Part shown: piece by piece, positions 20,301 to 31,639 of the stretch
Layout of the letters: each line of letters begins with the position of its first letter
How positions within the stretch are numbered: the first letter of the stretch is position 1
Assembly: GCF_001649575.2 (NCBI RefSeq)
Contig: NC_051442.1
Span: forward strand, 27,106,519 to 27,170,518
DNA length: 64,000 nt
Reading direction: 5' to 3'
From: Kryptolebias marmoratus
Taxonomy: Eukaryota > Chordata > Actinopteri > Cyprinodontiformes > Rivulidae
The notes under the pieces: model-generated
Told to the model about the DNA's origin: nothing
What the model saw: the letters and a program-made list of their open reading frames with translations, nothing else
The model's database searches: none
Position numbers and translations under genes: made by a program

Positions 20301-21194
20301 AATGTTTCCCATAATAGTGAGAAAGAGACTGTGTCACTCTTATTAAACATAAGGAAATCATCAATTGCTGATAGGATGAATTTATTGAATGGCTCATCTG
20401 ATAACAGGAGACTATTAAATCTCCAACGAGGGCAAGAACGAGGTTTATCCATGAAGTTTATATCAAGGCTTAAAGGGGCATGATCCGAAATAATAATCGG
20501 ATGGTACTCAGAAGACGTGATTCTGTGCATTAAGGAGCCGTCAACAAAAAAATAATCTATACGGGAATAGGACTGGTGTACCTGAGAGAAAAAAGAATGT
20601 CTTTTTTATTGGATTCTGTGCCCTCCACGGGTCTACATACCCATTTTGAGTCACAAAATCAAGAACTGATTTAGCCATATTTGACTGGGTAAAGGCCCGG
20701 GAAGAAGAGCGATCTAATGCTGGGTTCATTACACAATTCAAGTCCCCAGCAAGAATTAACAAATGAGTATTGAGAAAAGGAAGTGTGCTAAATAGATTAT
20801 TTATAAAATCAGGATTATCAAAGTTTGGTGCATAAACGTTCACTAATAAAAATGGGGTGTGGAACAGACAGCCCGCCACTATAAGAAATCTGCCATTCGT
20901 ATCCTTCATTATCTTTGATGCTGTAAAATGAACTCTCTTATTAAATAATATGGCTACTCCTCTAGCTTTCGAGTTGAAGCCCGAGTGGTAAATCTCTCCA
21001 ACCCATGGATATTTGAGCCTGAACTGATTTGCATTCTGCAGATGTGTTTCCTGTAAAAATACTATGTCAGGGTTTAGACGTTTCAGATGAGAATTTACTT
21101 TAGATCGCTTCACTGGACTGTTAAGACCTTTAACATTCCAACTTAGGAATCTAACAGCAGGTGACATTGAGGAAGCTTTCAAATCAATGGACAT
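17396..21194 (-). pseudogene. L1-B ORF2, endonuclease/reverse transcriptase, one frameshift
   Basis: The ATG at 21194 begins MSIDLKASS. The AP-endonuclease follows (FLSWNVKGLNSPVKR, IVFLQETHL, LLVNVYAPN, LILAGDLN; then SRIDYFFVDGS and IISDHAPLSL). After about 200 residues one extra A in the plus-strand run 20589-20594 shifts the frame; the remainder (17396-20530) is open for 1044 residues. Reverse-transcriptase blocks are intact: YRPLSLLNVDFKI, NGFIKGRQ, ISLDAEKAFDRVEW, TRQGCPLSPLLFALAIEPL, and LYADDLLLY with the YADD box at 19064-19075. The C-terminus has a Cys/His cluster (C-R-CQTSPCNLSHMFFFC). Without the shift it would be about 1265 residues, normal for L1 ORF2. A sequencing homopolymer error could explain the shift. 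Confidence 0.85.
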
Positions 21195-21627
21195 GTGACC
21201 AGTTGTTTATAACAAAAGTTGAAAGATATTGCCACCCCCGCAACCCCCCTCCCAGAAGTAGAAAAGGAAAGAGAAAAGAAAGAAAGAAAAAAAAATAAAA
21301 AAATAAACATACACAACCATTTTTCCCACCCCCTGCTTGCACTCTGTCCTTCCCCAAATAAAGGAACCATGCAGACTCCAACAGGAGCCACTAGGAAACT
21401 TAGCCTTACAACCAAATAGCGCAACAAAAAGAAAAACACCTCCAAGTAGTAGGCGACTCCTGCAGAACTAGCAGAATAAAGAGAAAATTGAAATATACAA
21501 TAGGCACTATTTTAGAAAACCAAGAACACCTACAGAGAACATAATTTGAATTATACGAGAAGCTGCAACTATTTCAAAACAATCCGTTTTGTTTCCCATG
21601 TGAAACAAATTCTTCTAGTTATAGTTC

Positions 21628-22548
21628 TCACTTGATAATCGATCCGATGTAGATCTTAGCCTCCTCGGGAGAGGTGAAGACCCGTGTAGTTCCATCATGG
21701 GTGATTCGCAACCGGGCCGAATGGAGCAAACCGAACCGGACCCCCTCAATGCCACAGAGCATGCGACGGCAGTCCGTGAAGGCGGCCCGCGCCCGAGCCG
21801 TTTTGGCAGTATAATTGGGGAAAACGAAGATGGTCATACCGTTCAACTTGATCCGCTGCAGCTCCCTTGCCTTCGACAGGATTTTAACACAGTCAGTGTA
21901 GTAATGTAGCTTAGCTACGATGGGGCGAGGGCGCTCATCTGCTTTGGGTTTAGGGATTGGGATACGGTGAGCGCGGTCCAGCAGCGGCTCCTCCGCGAGA
22001 CCGAGAGCCTCCTTTAGCAACCGAGAGACCACAGCCGTCGAAGCCGATAAAGGGTCTTCCTCCGGGACACCAACGATGCGGATGTTCTGACGCCGGGATC
22101 AGGACTCCAAGTCATCACATTTATCCTCTAACTGTGCAACAGTTTTAGTAAGGCCGTCCACTTTTTTCTGGAGGCTAACGATGTCATCAGTGCAGGTGGA
22201 TAGAGATCTCTCCATCTCAGCAACCGTTGCGTTTAGCCCCGTAAAACTCTCCTGCACCACGGATAGACCAGAGGACAGCTCTTTCTTGAAGGATAGCAGC
22301 TCGGACTTAATCGAAGAGAGACTTTCACCAAGAACAGCATGAAACTCCGCTTTAAGCATAGCTGTAAAGTCCTCTCGAAGAGCCGCAAGTAGCTCCTTTT
22401 TAAGACTGCTGATATCGCTAGCTGTAGCGGCCTGAGCCGCTGCCTCAGACACAGGAGATGACTCAGCAAAGGTCGAGGACTCACCACAAGGAGCAGGCCG
22501 CAGATGAGGCTGGATCGAATTTCCTCCTTTAACAGGCTTTGGTGGCAT
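21628..22548 (-). pseudogene. L1-B ORF1, one nonsense codon
   Basis: The ATG at 22548 (MPPKPVKGG) starts a 306-residue protein. It has a Ser/Pro-rich head, a long heptad-rich coiled coil (about residues 45-148), an RRM-like block starting RRQNIRIVGVPEED, then the C-terminal domain with DRAHRIPIPKP, FVFPNYTAKTARARAAF and LLHSARLRITHDG. These are the three parts of L1 ORF1p, an RNA-binding trimer. A TGA at plus 22099-22101 interrupts codon 150, between the coiled coil and the RRM; CGA to TGA by CpG decay is likely, since Arg fits the context. Upstream TTG at 22560 is not used as the start. It lies 434 nt before ORF2. Confidence 0.85.
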
Positions 22549-22708
22549 TTTAGTGACCAAACAAAAAAGATAGTGTTCAATATAAAGATTAGTTATCGTT
22601 TGAGGTCGAGGTCAAGAAAAAGTGCCAGGTAATAATGGAAAAAAAAAAGCCAACCCCGCAGGAGCACACCAAGACACAACCTACTCCACCGCCATTCAGC
22701 CGGAAGTC

Positions 22709-22722
22709 CGGGCACATATCTT
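22709..22722. repeat. Right target-site duplication of L1-B
   Basis: This is a perfect copy of the 14-bp sequence at 17062-17075, adjacent to the element's 5' end. Confidence 0.9.
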
Positions 22723-23390
22723 AATCTTGCGTAGGAGCAGATAAGTTTTGTGAGTAATGTTTTCTTTCTCTTACAGATTCAGAAGATGTTCGTGGCATTG
22801 AGGAGAGGACAAAGGTTCCAGTGGCAATCCAGGAGGTAAGGAGTCCAGCAGTCCAGCAAGGTAAGTAATCCAGTCGTGGTTCAGGTAAGTTCCAGACAAA
22901 CAGTGATCGTTAAGGTGAGGCAGTAACCTGGGTCGAAGAGCAAAAAGCAAACAATTAACAAAGTCTCTAGCTTAGGGTTAGAACCTATGGCTGCGACTCA
23001 AACCAGTAAGGTTTGATGATCTGGAACCAGCCGAAGGCTTAAATACTGGATCAGCTCATCAAGGTAACCAGGTGCAGCTGGGAAAGGAAAAGTTAGTAGC
23101 GCCGCCCACAGGCGGAGCTAAAACTCCAGATTCTCACACTGACCTTCTGGCTCTGACCCATACCCTGTCTCTGGATTCTCCGACTAGTCTGCTCCCCCAC
23201 TGTAAAGTCCCGTCCTTTCAGCTCACTTTCTAAAGCGGTCTTACCTGCCTTCACGTACCTGCCGCACGAAGAGCGTGCCTTTCCAGAAGTCAGCTTATCC
23301 ATTAACTTCCAGTTTACAATAAAGACTTTAAACTTGTTTGGTGTTCGTCTCTCTGAATCCTAAGTAACAAACCGTGCCTTGTCAATTTCA
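22723..23390. repeat. LTR-like interspersed repeat, right part
   Basis: This continues the sequence split by L1-B. It has a TTAAATACTGG box near 23039 and ends with ACAATAAAGACTTTAAACTTG (23315-23335), reminiscent of an LTR R/U5 region. There is no coding capacity. The paired end could not be fixed, so the class is uncertain. Confidence 0.35.
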
Positions 23391-23571
23391 CTACAGATGT
23401 TTTTCTAGTATAGATCTCATGTTCTCCAAGATTTACAGAGATGCAAATTGTGCACATTTTATTTATTTACTTTACATGTGGCTATTGTTCAACAAAAGAA
23501 AAAGAGTATTTTACATTTGTTTAATGTAAGTATAACTTAATCACTGTTTCCCATGAGGCAAGCAAAACAAA

Positions 23572-24190
23572 TTTAAGGCCTAGCATTCCTTTGAAGGAAC
23601 TGGCTGCCTTTCATGCCAGAGTGTTAAACTAAGATTATCTTATGTTGAGAAATTAAGGAGTTGTTTTTGGTTAAAATCTTGAAAATAAAAAACATTATGT
23701 GCGTTATAATGCAGCCATCTTGATTTGGGTTGGCTCTAAAAGTTAATGCTCTTTAGAAGTACAGATAGCTTTTTTTTTTTTTAACTGTCAAAAAAATCCC
23801 TCCAATGGTTATTAGAATGATTTGGTACCTGGAAAAACAGAGTAAACTCCAAAACGTTAATGGCAAAATTTTAAACAAAGATCTGTGTGATCTGTTAGCA
23901 TTCAAAATATTTGTTGGGAATCAGTCTCAGTGACTACCACACCCAATGTTAGGTCCATATCTGTAAGACTGCGTTGTAGCTATTTTTGTGTTCCTTAAGG
24001 TCAGTTGGCTGTGGTAGCCATCTTGAATCTGGTTGACTCCAAAAGTTATTTAGTTGTAGCTGTCTAATGCATAATTTCTGCAAGTTTTATTAAAATCAGT
24101 CAAATGGTCCATGAGATATTTTGGTAAAAAACACACAAACACACATTCACAGGCAAAACATTATTGTTCTCTTTTGCCTTTCAATTGCAG
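23572..24190 (+). repeat. RPT-A copy 1 (two internal monomers, first partial)
   Basis: The head TTTAAGGCCTAGCATTCC (23572) is followed by CTGCCTTTCATGCCAGAGT and the characteristic phrases CAGCCATCTTGA, GACTCCAAAAGTTA, TCAGTCTCAG and CATGAGATATTTTG. The tail has AACACACAAACACACA and an ATTATTG...CTTTTGCCTTTCAATT remnant. The family consists of a head, one to three monomers of about 330 bp and a tail. Confidence 0.8.
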
Positions 24191-25924
24191 GCACCCGTCT
24201 TTAATCCATTTCTATGTTTAGACACCACAGACTGGTGGCTTCTCTATGTTTTATCCAACCTCTTTCATTGACTTGATATGTTCCAGCCCCAACCCCATCC
24301 TGACACACGGCTGTTGTTGTGTTTCAGTGTAATGCCCTCTACTGGGACCAGTCAGAAAAACACATTCTCACATAAACAATAAAACTTGCGGGATACACTG
24401 ACTCACAAGAGGAAATGTGGTTCATTGGTTCTTCTTTCAGTGACAGTGAGTGTGACTGTAAGCCTGGAAATCCCAACCCATGTTCACAACTGTCAGAACC
24501 TTTTGGATGAGATGTGAAATGTCTTCAAAAACAAGAAAAGCAGTTCAGTCCCCTTAAAAAGAAGACTCTTATCATTTTCTCTGTTGCCTCCTTTATCCAG
24601 ATAAGTCTCAAGCACAGATATGAGATGACTTTACAGTTTAACATCAGTGTATTGGATAGGAGCTTATGTGAAAACTGTATTTTTCTAAGGAGCAATTTGT
24701 GTGTAAATGTCTAAAAAATGTTCATCTGTAATCTAAGATAACATTAATAAGAAATTCTAGTTATTTGTTCCATTTAATTCTCATTGTAACATGTTTTGAG
24801 TTCTGGAGACAGACTTTAAAGGTATAATTCAAATCACATCATGCCACTTGTTGAAAAAATTTATATAATTTCTTGAGGTCAAGATTACTGGACCAAGAGA
24901 CCTCTTTGTAATTAAAGTGTTTGTCTTTGCAGCTGATTTTAGGGGTGTGGTTGAGTCGATTATGACTTCACCCATCCAAATCTATGTTCTCAAACACAGA
25001 AACAGCTACATTTTCCTAACCTGTATTAATGCTGACATCATTGTGGTTGTTTTGTGTTCCCCCTGCAGATGTCAGTATCATACCGACTGATGAACCAGCA
25101 GCTCTTGAGCTCATCTCATCAGTTTATGATCAGCTCCAGTGTTGTTAATAGACCATGTGAGATCTACGGTATCTATCTTTATTAACTTCCACAGTGAATA
25201 TTATTTGTCTTTATTTGAAATATTGAATTTCTTCCTCTGTGTGAATAAATTATACAAGACTACATTTTTAGTTCTGTAAAAAGGGCTGTCATGGGATCTT
25301 ATATTACTTGCATGAATTTTACACAGTGCAGCAACAGTTACTTTGGAAACATTTAATTAAAGCCTGCAATTCTTCTGTTGACGGACAGAATGTAATATGA
25401 TCCAGTGACTTTCATTAAGCACTCTCCACTGTGTATAATTAGAGTATTAAATCACAGAAACACCTTCAGCTTAATCTGGTGTCTGCTGCAGGTAAAGCTT
25501 GACCGCTAGTCTCAAGAATAACATAACAATTCCCATTTACTCAGACCCATTGGTCCAGACAGGGGCTGAAGACCACACCTCTGACCCTGCTCCCGACCTC
25601 TCGTTTACTCAGCATTCTTGTGCTGCCCTCTGACCCCAGGACGCACAGAATCTCAGCCAAGAGGCTATGACCTGATGGCCTATGAGGCGAACTTTTGAAC
25701 CTGTTACACCCCTTCAAGTCAAAAAGTGAAACAGTTAGTCCCCTCGGAGTAAACGACCTATCGTCCTCTCATCTGACAAAGGTATGCGGGTCTGTTGACC
25801 ACGCTCGACCTTTCTGTAACTCCTCCCTTTATTACGCTGTCCTCCCTGCTGCTTTGTCAGTACAGACAAGGAGAGCTGGGAGCAGGAACAAAAGGAACAA
25901 AAAAAACAGACAGAAAGCAAAATA
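24191..25924. other. Spacer without a recognised gene
   Basis: I see no repeat boundary or recognised protein. One short exon-like block follows a good acceptor (CCCCCTGCAG) near 25069, but the reading frames from it are short and unrecognised. The rest is ordinary AT-rich sequence. Confidence 0.35.
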
Positions 25925-26300
25925 AAAGAAAAAGCCTAGCATTCCTTGAAAGTATGCATATCATCTGCTGCCTTTCATGACAGAGTTGTAATTGAAGATG
26001 GCCGCCAGAGACACATCTTGCAACACATGTTAATGCTCGAAGTAGGAGGATGGCTTTCAGCTACTACCATGCAGAATTTTAGTTCAGTATTCAGAAAAAT
26101 TAACTGAGTCACAGCCATTTTTGTGTTTTATGAGTTCACTTAGCTATGGCGGCCATCTTGAATTGGGTCATCTTCAAAATTTAATCAGTTGTAGACGTAC
26201 AACCAATGATTACATTCTGAAAGTTTCATTCAAATTCTGATGAGCAAACACAAAGACAGAAGCAAAAATACAATTGTTCGGCCTTCCTCTTTGCTGGCGG
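25925..26300 (+). repeat. RPT-A copy 2 (short)
   Basis: It starts AAAAGCCTAGCATTCCTTGAA, keeps GCTGCCTTTCATGACAGAG, then jumps to the GGCGGCCATCTTGAATTGGGT and GTTTCATT phrases and a degraded tail (ACAATTGTTCGGCC). An internal deletion relative to copy 1 is evident. Confidence 0.75.
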
Positions 26301-26566
26301 ACAATGAAGAAATAGAAATGCAAAATGAGTGCAGGAGACAGACTCGCTGAAAAAGAGTTTGGCAGTATCTGCAGCATTGACCAAAGAACCTCCTTTAAAT
26401 GGCTTTACTGCCCTTAATGCCGAACACCCCATCTGATCCCCCTTCTCCTTGGGAGTTGTAGTTCTGATGACTTTTCGGACACCAAACAAATCTCTTACAA
26501 AATACAGCACAGATTAAGATAAGCAGAAACTATTTCTCAATCATCCTGTGGCTTTGTGCTTTTTAT

Positions 26567-27178
26567 CACCTGCTGTCAAAAGGTGAATAGCAGAGGGATA
26601 ATGTTTTTTTGTGTCTGTCTGCTCACAAAATATCTCATGGACTACTGAACAAATTATAATGAAACTAGCGGAAAGTAATTATTGGATATACCTCTAAAAC
26701 TCAATAACTTTTGAAGTCAACCCAATTCACGATGGCTGCCATAGACAACTGACCTTAAAGACACTAAAATGTCTGTAACCCAGCCAATTTTACAAATATT
26801 GACTTAAAATTCAGTGTGGTAGTAGCTGAGACTGAACCCAAACAAATTTTGTGAGAGGTAACAGATTGAATGGGATCTTTGTTTAAAATTTTGCAACTAA
26901 CTATTGAATCAACTCTGTGTATTAGCAACTTATTTTATGAACAGGGCAAATTTTTATTAGTGTTCTTAAAATAATTATTGAATGTAGTAGCTGAGAGTCC
27001 TTTACAAAACAGCTCTTGAGCATGACATCTGGCAGTATTGTTATTTTCAAGGTTTGACCAAAACATCTACAACTCCATAATTTCTCAACATAATATGATG
27101 TTGGTTTCAAACTCTGGCATGAAAGTCAGCAGAAAATATGCATTTCTTTAAAGAATAGTAGGCCTTTAATTTCATAAA
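26567..27178 (-). repeat. RPT-A copy 3 (reverse)
   Basis: Reverse-complement family phrases run from AAAATATCTCATGGACTACTG near 26626, through TTTTGAAGTCAACCCAATTCA near 26710 and AAGGTTTGACCAAAACATCTAC near 27050, to GAATAGTAGGCCTTTAAT near 27160. One full monomer is present. Confidence 0.8.
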
Positions 27179-28982
27179 TAGTTTATTTTAAAGTTAAGAC
27201 AAAGGCCAGCATGTCAGGTGGGAATAAGATAATTGGATTTTCAGTTTGCTGACACCTAAGATCCTACCAGGTAAAGCAGCTTTTCAGCTGAACAACCAGA
27301 TCCTTTTTTCCCCATTTTGTTCTCATATGACATGAAATCTATTTTCCTGCCAAAGGAATACACCTCGAGCCACCCAGAGTATATTAAGGTCAAGCTGAAT
27401 GGCTCTTTCACATTGACATGATTTTAAATGTTGCATTCAGGATTTAGGCCCTATGCTTCTAGAGGGAAAAAGAAAACCTCCCACACAAAAAGCCTCTTCC
27501 AGAAGCACAGTTTTTGTGTGCACCATTAAAAAAATTGTGCAGCTAAATCTGCCTCAAGGTGAGAATTGTACATCCACATCTGGAAGGTGGCAGATCTTGT
27601 TAGCTTGGCACAAAAAGTGGTTGGCATATGGAGGAGTTATGTGCTTATGTGTGTTCATGATGTTGGAAGGGTGGGGTTCACAGCATTTTGGGGGAAAGTT
27701 AGATCACTCTGACATTGCCTCAGAGTGGTGGTTGTTCCACAGGGCACTATGGTGACATACTTGATGTCATTCCTATCTCATATGTCACTCTCTGTAAAGG
27801 CATGGTTCATTCCCCCAGGGTCACGTTCACTCTTTAACCTTACAGTAATGTAGCAAAGAGGAGAGGGCAGCCAGATCTTGTCTTCAACACTCCAACGCTG
27901 CTCTTTACTCCTCTTTTACATAATCTACTGCGTCACCATAGGACACTGAATGAAAATATGGTAAAACTTTAGAGAATTAAAGGCCTAGCCTTCCTTGAAG
28001 GAATGCATATTTCCTGTTGTCTTTTATTCTAGAGAAAGACTAAGATTATATTAGGTTGAGAAATGACATAGTTGTAGCTGTTTTAGTCAAGCCTTAAAAA
28101 TAACAATGTGCGCAATCTTGTGCAATACTTGACACAATCTCACATGATCAGTTAGTGATTAGAGTATGTTTTGTGAATGAGTCTCAGCAACTAATACACT
28201 AAATTTGATCAGAAGATGTTTGAAATCGACCAAGTTATAGCTATTTTTGTGGTTGCTAATGTTGATTAGTTACAGTGGCTATCTTGACTTGGGGTGACTC
28301 CAAAATGTAATCATTTGTAGATGTATGGCCAATGATGTCTTTGGTGGAGTTTCATAAAAAAATTCCAGTGGTTCATGAGATATTTTGCTAAAAGTCAAAT
28401 AGAGTTTGTCAATAGTTAATGCCAAACTTTTGACTTACACAAGATACTGTGCATTGTGTAGCACTCAGAGAAATTGATGAGAATTAGTCTCAAATATTAT
28501 CACACCAATTTTTGCTCAGTATCTATAAATTGACTAAAGTATAGTCATTTATGTGTTTTTAAAGTCACTTGGCTGTGACAGCCACTTTGAATTGAAGGGC
28601 TTCAAATCTTTATCATTTTAGAGGTATTTCAAAGGTTATTTTCTAAAAGTATCATTAAAATCAGTTGTTCATGAGATATTTTGTTAACAGACCTAGTTGA
28701 ATCCAATAAATATTGGGAAATTTTAAAGAATAGTTCTCACATTATCCGTTAATGCTTAAAGTAGAAGTTGGGTATCAGTCTCAGCTACTACTACACTAAT
28801 TTTTAAAATTGTAAAATTGGTTGAGTTATAGCCATTTTTTTGTTTCCTGATGTTGCTAAGTTGAGGCAACCATCTTGAGTGAGCTTGATTCCAAAAGTTA
28901 AATGCTTTAGATGTACATCCATTGATTACTTTCTGTTTTATTCCAGTGGTTCATGAGATATAATATAACAAGACAGACAATT

Positions 28983-29783
28983 GGCTGATGAGCAGCTGGC
29001 TTCTAGAACTGCGCCGCTCAAGATGGCTGCATGTTGGCGTAGCTCTGCTACATTCATTGAGATATTGCTTTTAAAAACTTTCTTCTTCTTTTTTTTATGT
29101 TAATCGCGTTTTTTTTAAATGATTATTGCCTCTTTTATTGGATGCTGTATAGCTGGAAGAATTTTTACTAAAACCTTTTTATTTTTGTACATTTTGTTAT
29201 GATGCGTAACCATAACAACAAGGTGGCTTTTTTCACAATCAGGAGCAGCTGATTAACATCTTTTACTCTTCAGTGTTAAACTTGAAGAACCCTGAAGTCC
29301 AGCTATGCCCAGAACCAAGCAGACCACCTGTAAATCCACTGGAGCTAAAGCTCCCAGGAAGCAGCTCGCCACCAAAGCTGCCTGCAAGAGCGCCTCAAAC
29401 ACCAGACAAAGCCTCACCTCTCCAGGCCTGGTACCGTGGCTCTCAGGGAATCCACCCCTACCAGAAGTCCATCAAGCTGCTCATCCGGAAGCTGCCCTTC
29501 CAGCACCTGGTCTGGGAGATCGCCCAGGACTTCAAGACCGACCTGCACTTCCAGAGCTCTGCTGTCATGGCTCCGAAGGAGGCCAGCAAGGCTTACCTGG
29601 TTACCTGGCTCTTTGAGGACAGCAGGACCGAGGACACACTGGGACAAACCGCTACAAGAGGTCCTTGCTGCCCACAGCCATCAGCATCTATAACAACTCT
29701 TTAACAAAACCAAGACAATGAGCTACAACAACATTTAATTTCCCTTTGGGATTAATAAAGTATTTTTGAATTGAATTGAATTG
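28983..29783 (+). mobile_element. Composite retro-insert: LINE-like 5' end, histone H3 sequence, LINE-like 3' tail
   Basis: The RPT-A tail is broken between AAGACAGACA and CAAACGAACACAC. The insert begins with LINE-like 5' sequence (GCGCCGCTCAAGATGGCTGC near 29010), then carries a decayed histone H3 sequence, and ends with GGGATTAATAAAGTATTTTTG followed by TTGAATTGAATTGAATTGA, the microsatellite-like tail typical of an L2-type LINE. Bounded on both sides by the host repeat, it appears to be one event, though stepwise insertion cannot be excluded. Confidence 0.55.
29305..29690 (+). pseudogene. Histone H3 pseudogene
   Basis: The ATG at 29305 gives [20 protein letters not shown], clearly the H3 tail. 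After a frame change near 29400 and another near 29460 the fold region continues ([43 protein letters not shown]). H3 is normally 136 residues; here the last 25 or so are unrecognisable. Several Arg codons have become Cys, His or Trp (R8 to C; R to H and W in the FQ-LV-E block), as expected from CpG decay. No intron is present. It cannot encode a working histone. Confidence 0.85.
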
Positions 29784-29840
29784 ACAAACGAACACACACA
29801 CACACACATAGATACGTTATCACCCTTTTGTTTTTAAGCT

Positions 29841-30254
29841 TACGTGACAGAAGCTGTTTGCTTGTCAGGCTTATCATTGGCCTCAAAATGACCTTTGGTC
29901 TAGTGTGACCCAGGTGCCACAGAGTGTCCTGTCAATAACAGCAGTGTGTTGACAGGTGGCCTAATTACACTGAGTGTCTGTCGGAGCCATAAACTTAGTT
30001 ATGACTAGAGGATGACAAAACACCATAAAGTGGGTGTTTAGTTACTGTTAAACTACAGCTGTAGTTTCTGATATTCATTAGACAAAAGCTGTGAAAATGT
30101 ACCAACATCATAACGATACATCATATTGTTTGTAAAAATTAACCACTAACTTGGGAATTTGAGTAGGAAAATAAAGAGTTCCACATTTAACACACACAAT
30201 TACAAATAAACCCACAAGTTTATATTCTTATTAGAACATTCCATTCATTTCTGT
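29841..30254. other. Non-coding spacer
   Basis: No gene or clear repeat unit is seen; AT-rich unassigned sequence. Confidence 0.35.
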
Positions 30255-30325
30255 AGCCTAACCCTGACCCTAACTCTAAACCTAAACTTAATTCTCACCT
30301 AAGTCCTAAACTTAACCGCTAACCC
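30255..30325. repeat. Degenerate telomere-like CCCTAA repeat
   Basis: Imperfect 6-bp units (CTAACC, CTGACC, CTAACT, CTAAAC, CTAAAC) run through this stretch, resembling the vertebrate telomere unit CCCTAA but too diverged to be a recent interstitial telomere. Confidence 0.5.
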
Positions 30326-30424
30326 AAAAATTGATGTTAAACTGTCAAAGTTGCAAAAAGTTGCGATTTTGCGGGGTTTGCTTGATTTTGCGTTAATAGT
30401 TGCGATCGCAACATCGCAAAATCC

Positions 30425-30793
30425 TGGAGGGTCTGATATTTAGAGCACTTCATGCTTTGCTCAAGCTTTATAGAGATGCTGATTTCATTTTTCAGCAGGA
30501 CTTTTCACATGCTCACACTGCCAAAAGTACCTATATGTGCTTTAATGACCCCATGGTATCACTGTGCAGAAAACTGGTCTGACCTAAACCTCACAGATTT
30601 TCTATGGGGTTTAGTTAAGAGGAAGATGAGAGACACCAGACCCAACAATGCAGACGAGCTGAAGGTCACTATCAAATCAATCTGGGCCTCCAGGACACCT
30701 CAGCATGTTCACAGGCTGTTTCCATCATCATCCATTCCACACTGCATTGATGCAGGAATTCCTGCAAAAGGAGCCCAGACCGCATACTGATCT
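30425..30793 (+). pseudogene. Tc1/mariner-like transposase C-terminal fragment
   Basis: One frame shows DFIFQQDFSHAHTAKSTYM, a relic of the second catalytic Asp block. The overlapping frame continues LNLTDFLWGLVKRKMRDTR, NADELKVTIKSIWAS and DAGIPAKGAQTAY to a stop at 30792. The usual LNPIE-LWG block reads LNLTDFLWG, so the third acidic residue is altered. The WPA-SPDLNP segment is partly missing. A TTGAGATGTACCTGTG sequence near 30922 may be the 3' terminus. Inactive. Confidence 0.75.
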
Positions 30794-30939
30794 CATATAC
30801 AAATTACAAGAAATAAACACTTGAAATATATCACTCTGTGTGGAATGAATCTATTTATAAATATAACTTTTTGTATTAAATTACTGAAATAAATGAACTT
30901 TTCAATGATATTCTATATTTATTGAGATGTACCTGTGTG

Positions 30940-31639
30940 TTCCTTCTGAATACCATATGCAGCCGTTTAATTTTACTTGGACTGGAACATCAAATACAAA
31001 CTTAGCTTAGTTAAATTTGGCATGCATCATTGTAAATGGGTCATAGCCCACGCAGCACAAAGTTCATATCTCAATCTGGTCTGCACCAGACTGGTTGACC
31101 CTGAGCTGCCCTTTCTCATTCTACCAGAGATTTTGAGAAATGTTTACTCAAGAAGTTCATGACCCTGCAGTAGTTGTAGTTTACAGGGAATCTGTGGTAA
31201 ATACATTTCCTGATGATGACTTTTTCACATGAAAGAGTTAGAAAATTGAGAGCAAATGGTGCTTTATTACATGCTGTCTTTCGGAGAAAATAAAGGACAG
31301 ACAGGTCAAGAGCAAACTTAAACACCTCTGAAATATATATATATATATATATATATATTCCTATTGGATGGTCCATCCAATTGAAAGTTTCAGATTTATA
31401 ATAACCAATGTGAAAACAGTCCTGAGTAGATAATGGACATGAGAAGACACCAACAGACAGCTTGTTTCCCCAGCCACTTTGTAAAACATTTACCCTTGTA
31501 CTTAATAGACACAGCAAATATCATCCATGCCTTTTCTGTTGCAGCTGAGGCCCCTTCAGCTGACAGCCTGCCTCATGAATATAACATCAGCTCTGTTTAC
31601 ATGTTTGCACATGAACTTCCGTAAAGAGGCTTTATAAAA
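30940..31639. other. Non-coding spacer with an (AT)n microsatellite
   Basis: No recognised gene. A (TA)n run of about 28 bp lies at 31332-31359. Confidence 0.5.

Larger units (their letters stand above)
17076..22708 (-). mobile_element. L1-B: nearly complete L1-clade LINE
   Basis: The 5.6-kb element lies on the minus strand. It has a poly-A tail (T-run from 17076), an ORF2, a 434-nt spacer, an ORF1, about 160 nt of 5' UTR starting near GACTTCCGGCTGAATGGCGG, and perfect 14-bp target duplications. Only two lesions are visible: a nonsense codon in ORF1 and a 1-nt homopolymer expansion in ORF2. Full length, long tail and intact duplications indicate a recent insertion. RRM- and CTD-type ORF1 plus APE/RT ORF2 place it in the L1 group. 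Confidence 0.9.
27976..29840 (+). repeat. RPT-A copy 4 (three monomers, with a composite insert)
   Basis: The head AAAGGCCTAGCCTTCCTTGAAGG is followed by three successive monomers. Each has the CATCTTGA/CACTTTGA phrase, a GACTCCAAAA or GATTCCAAAA phrase and CATGAGATAT, the last at about 28380, 28675 and 28958. The copy is interrupted at about 28983-29783 by a composite insert, after which the tail resumes with CAAACGAACACACACACAC. Confidence 0.7.
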
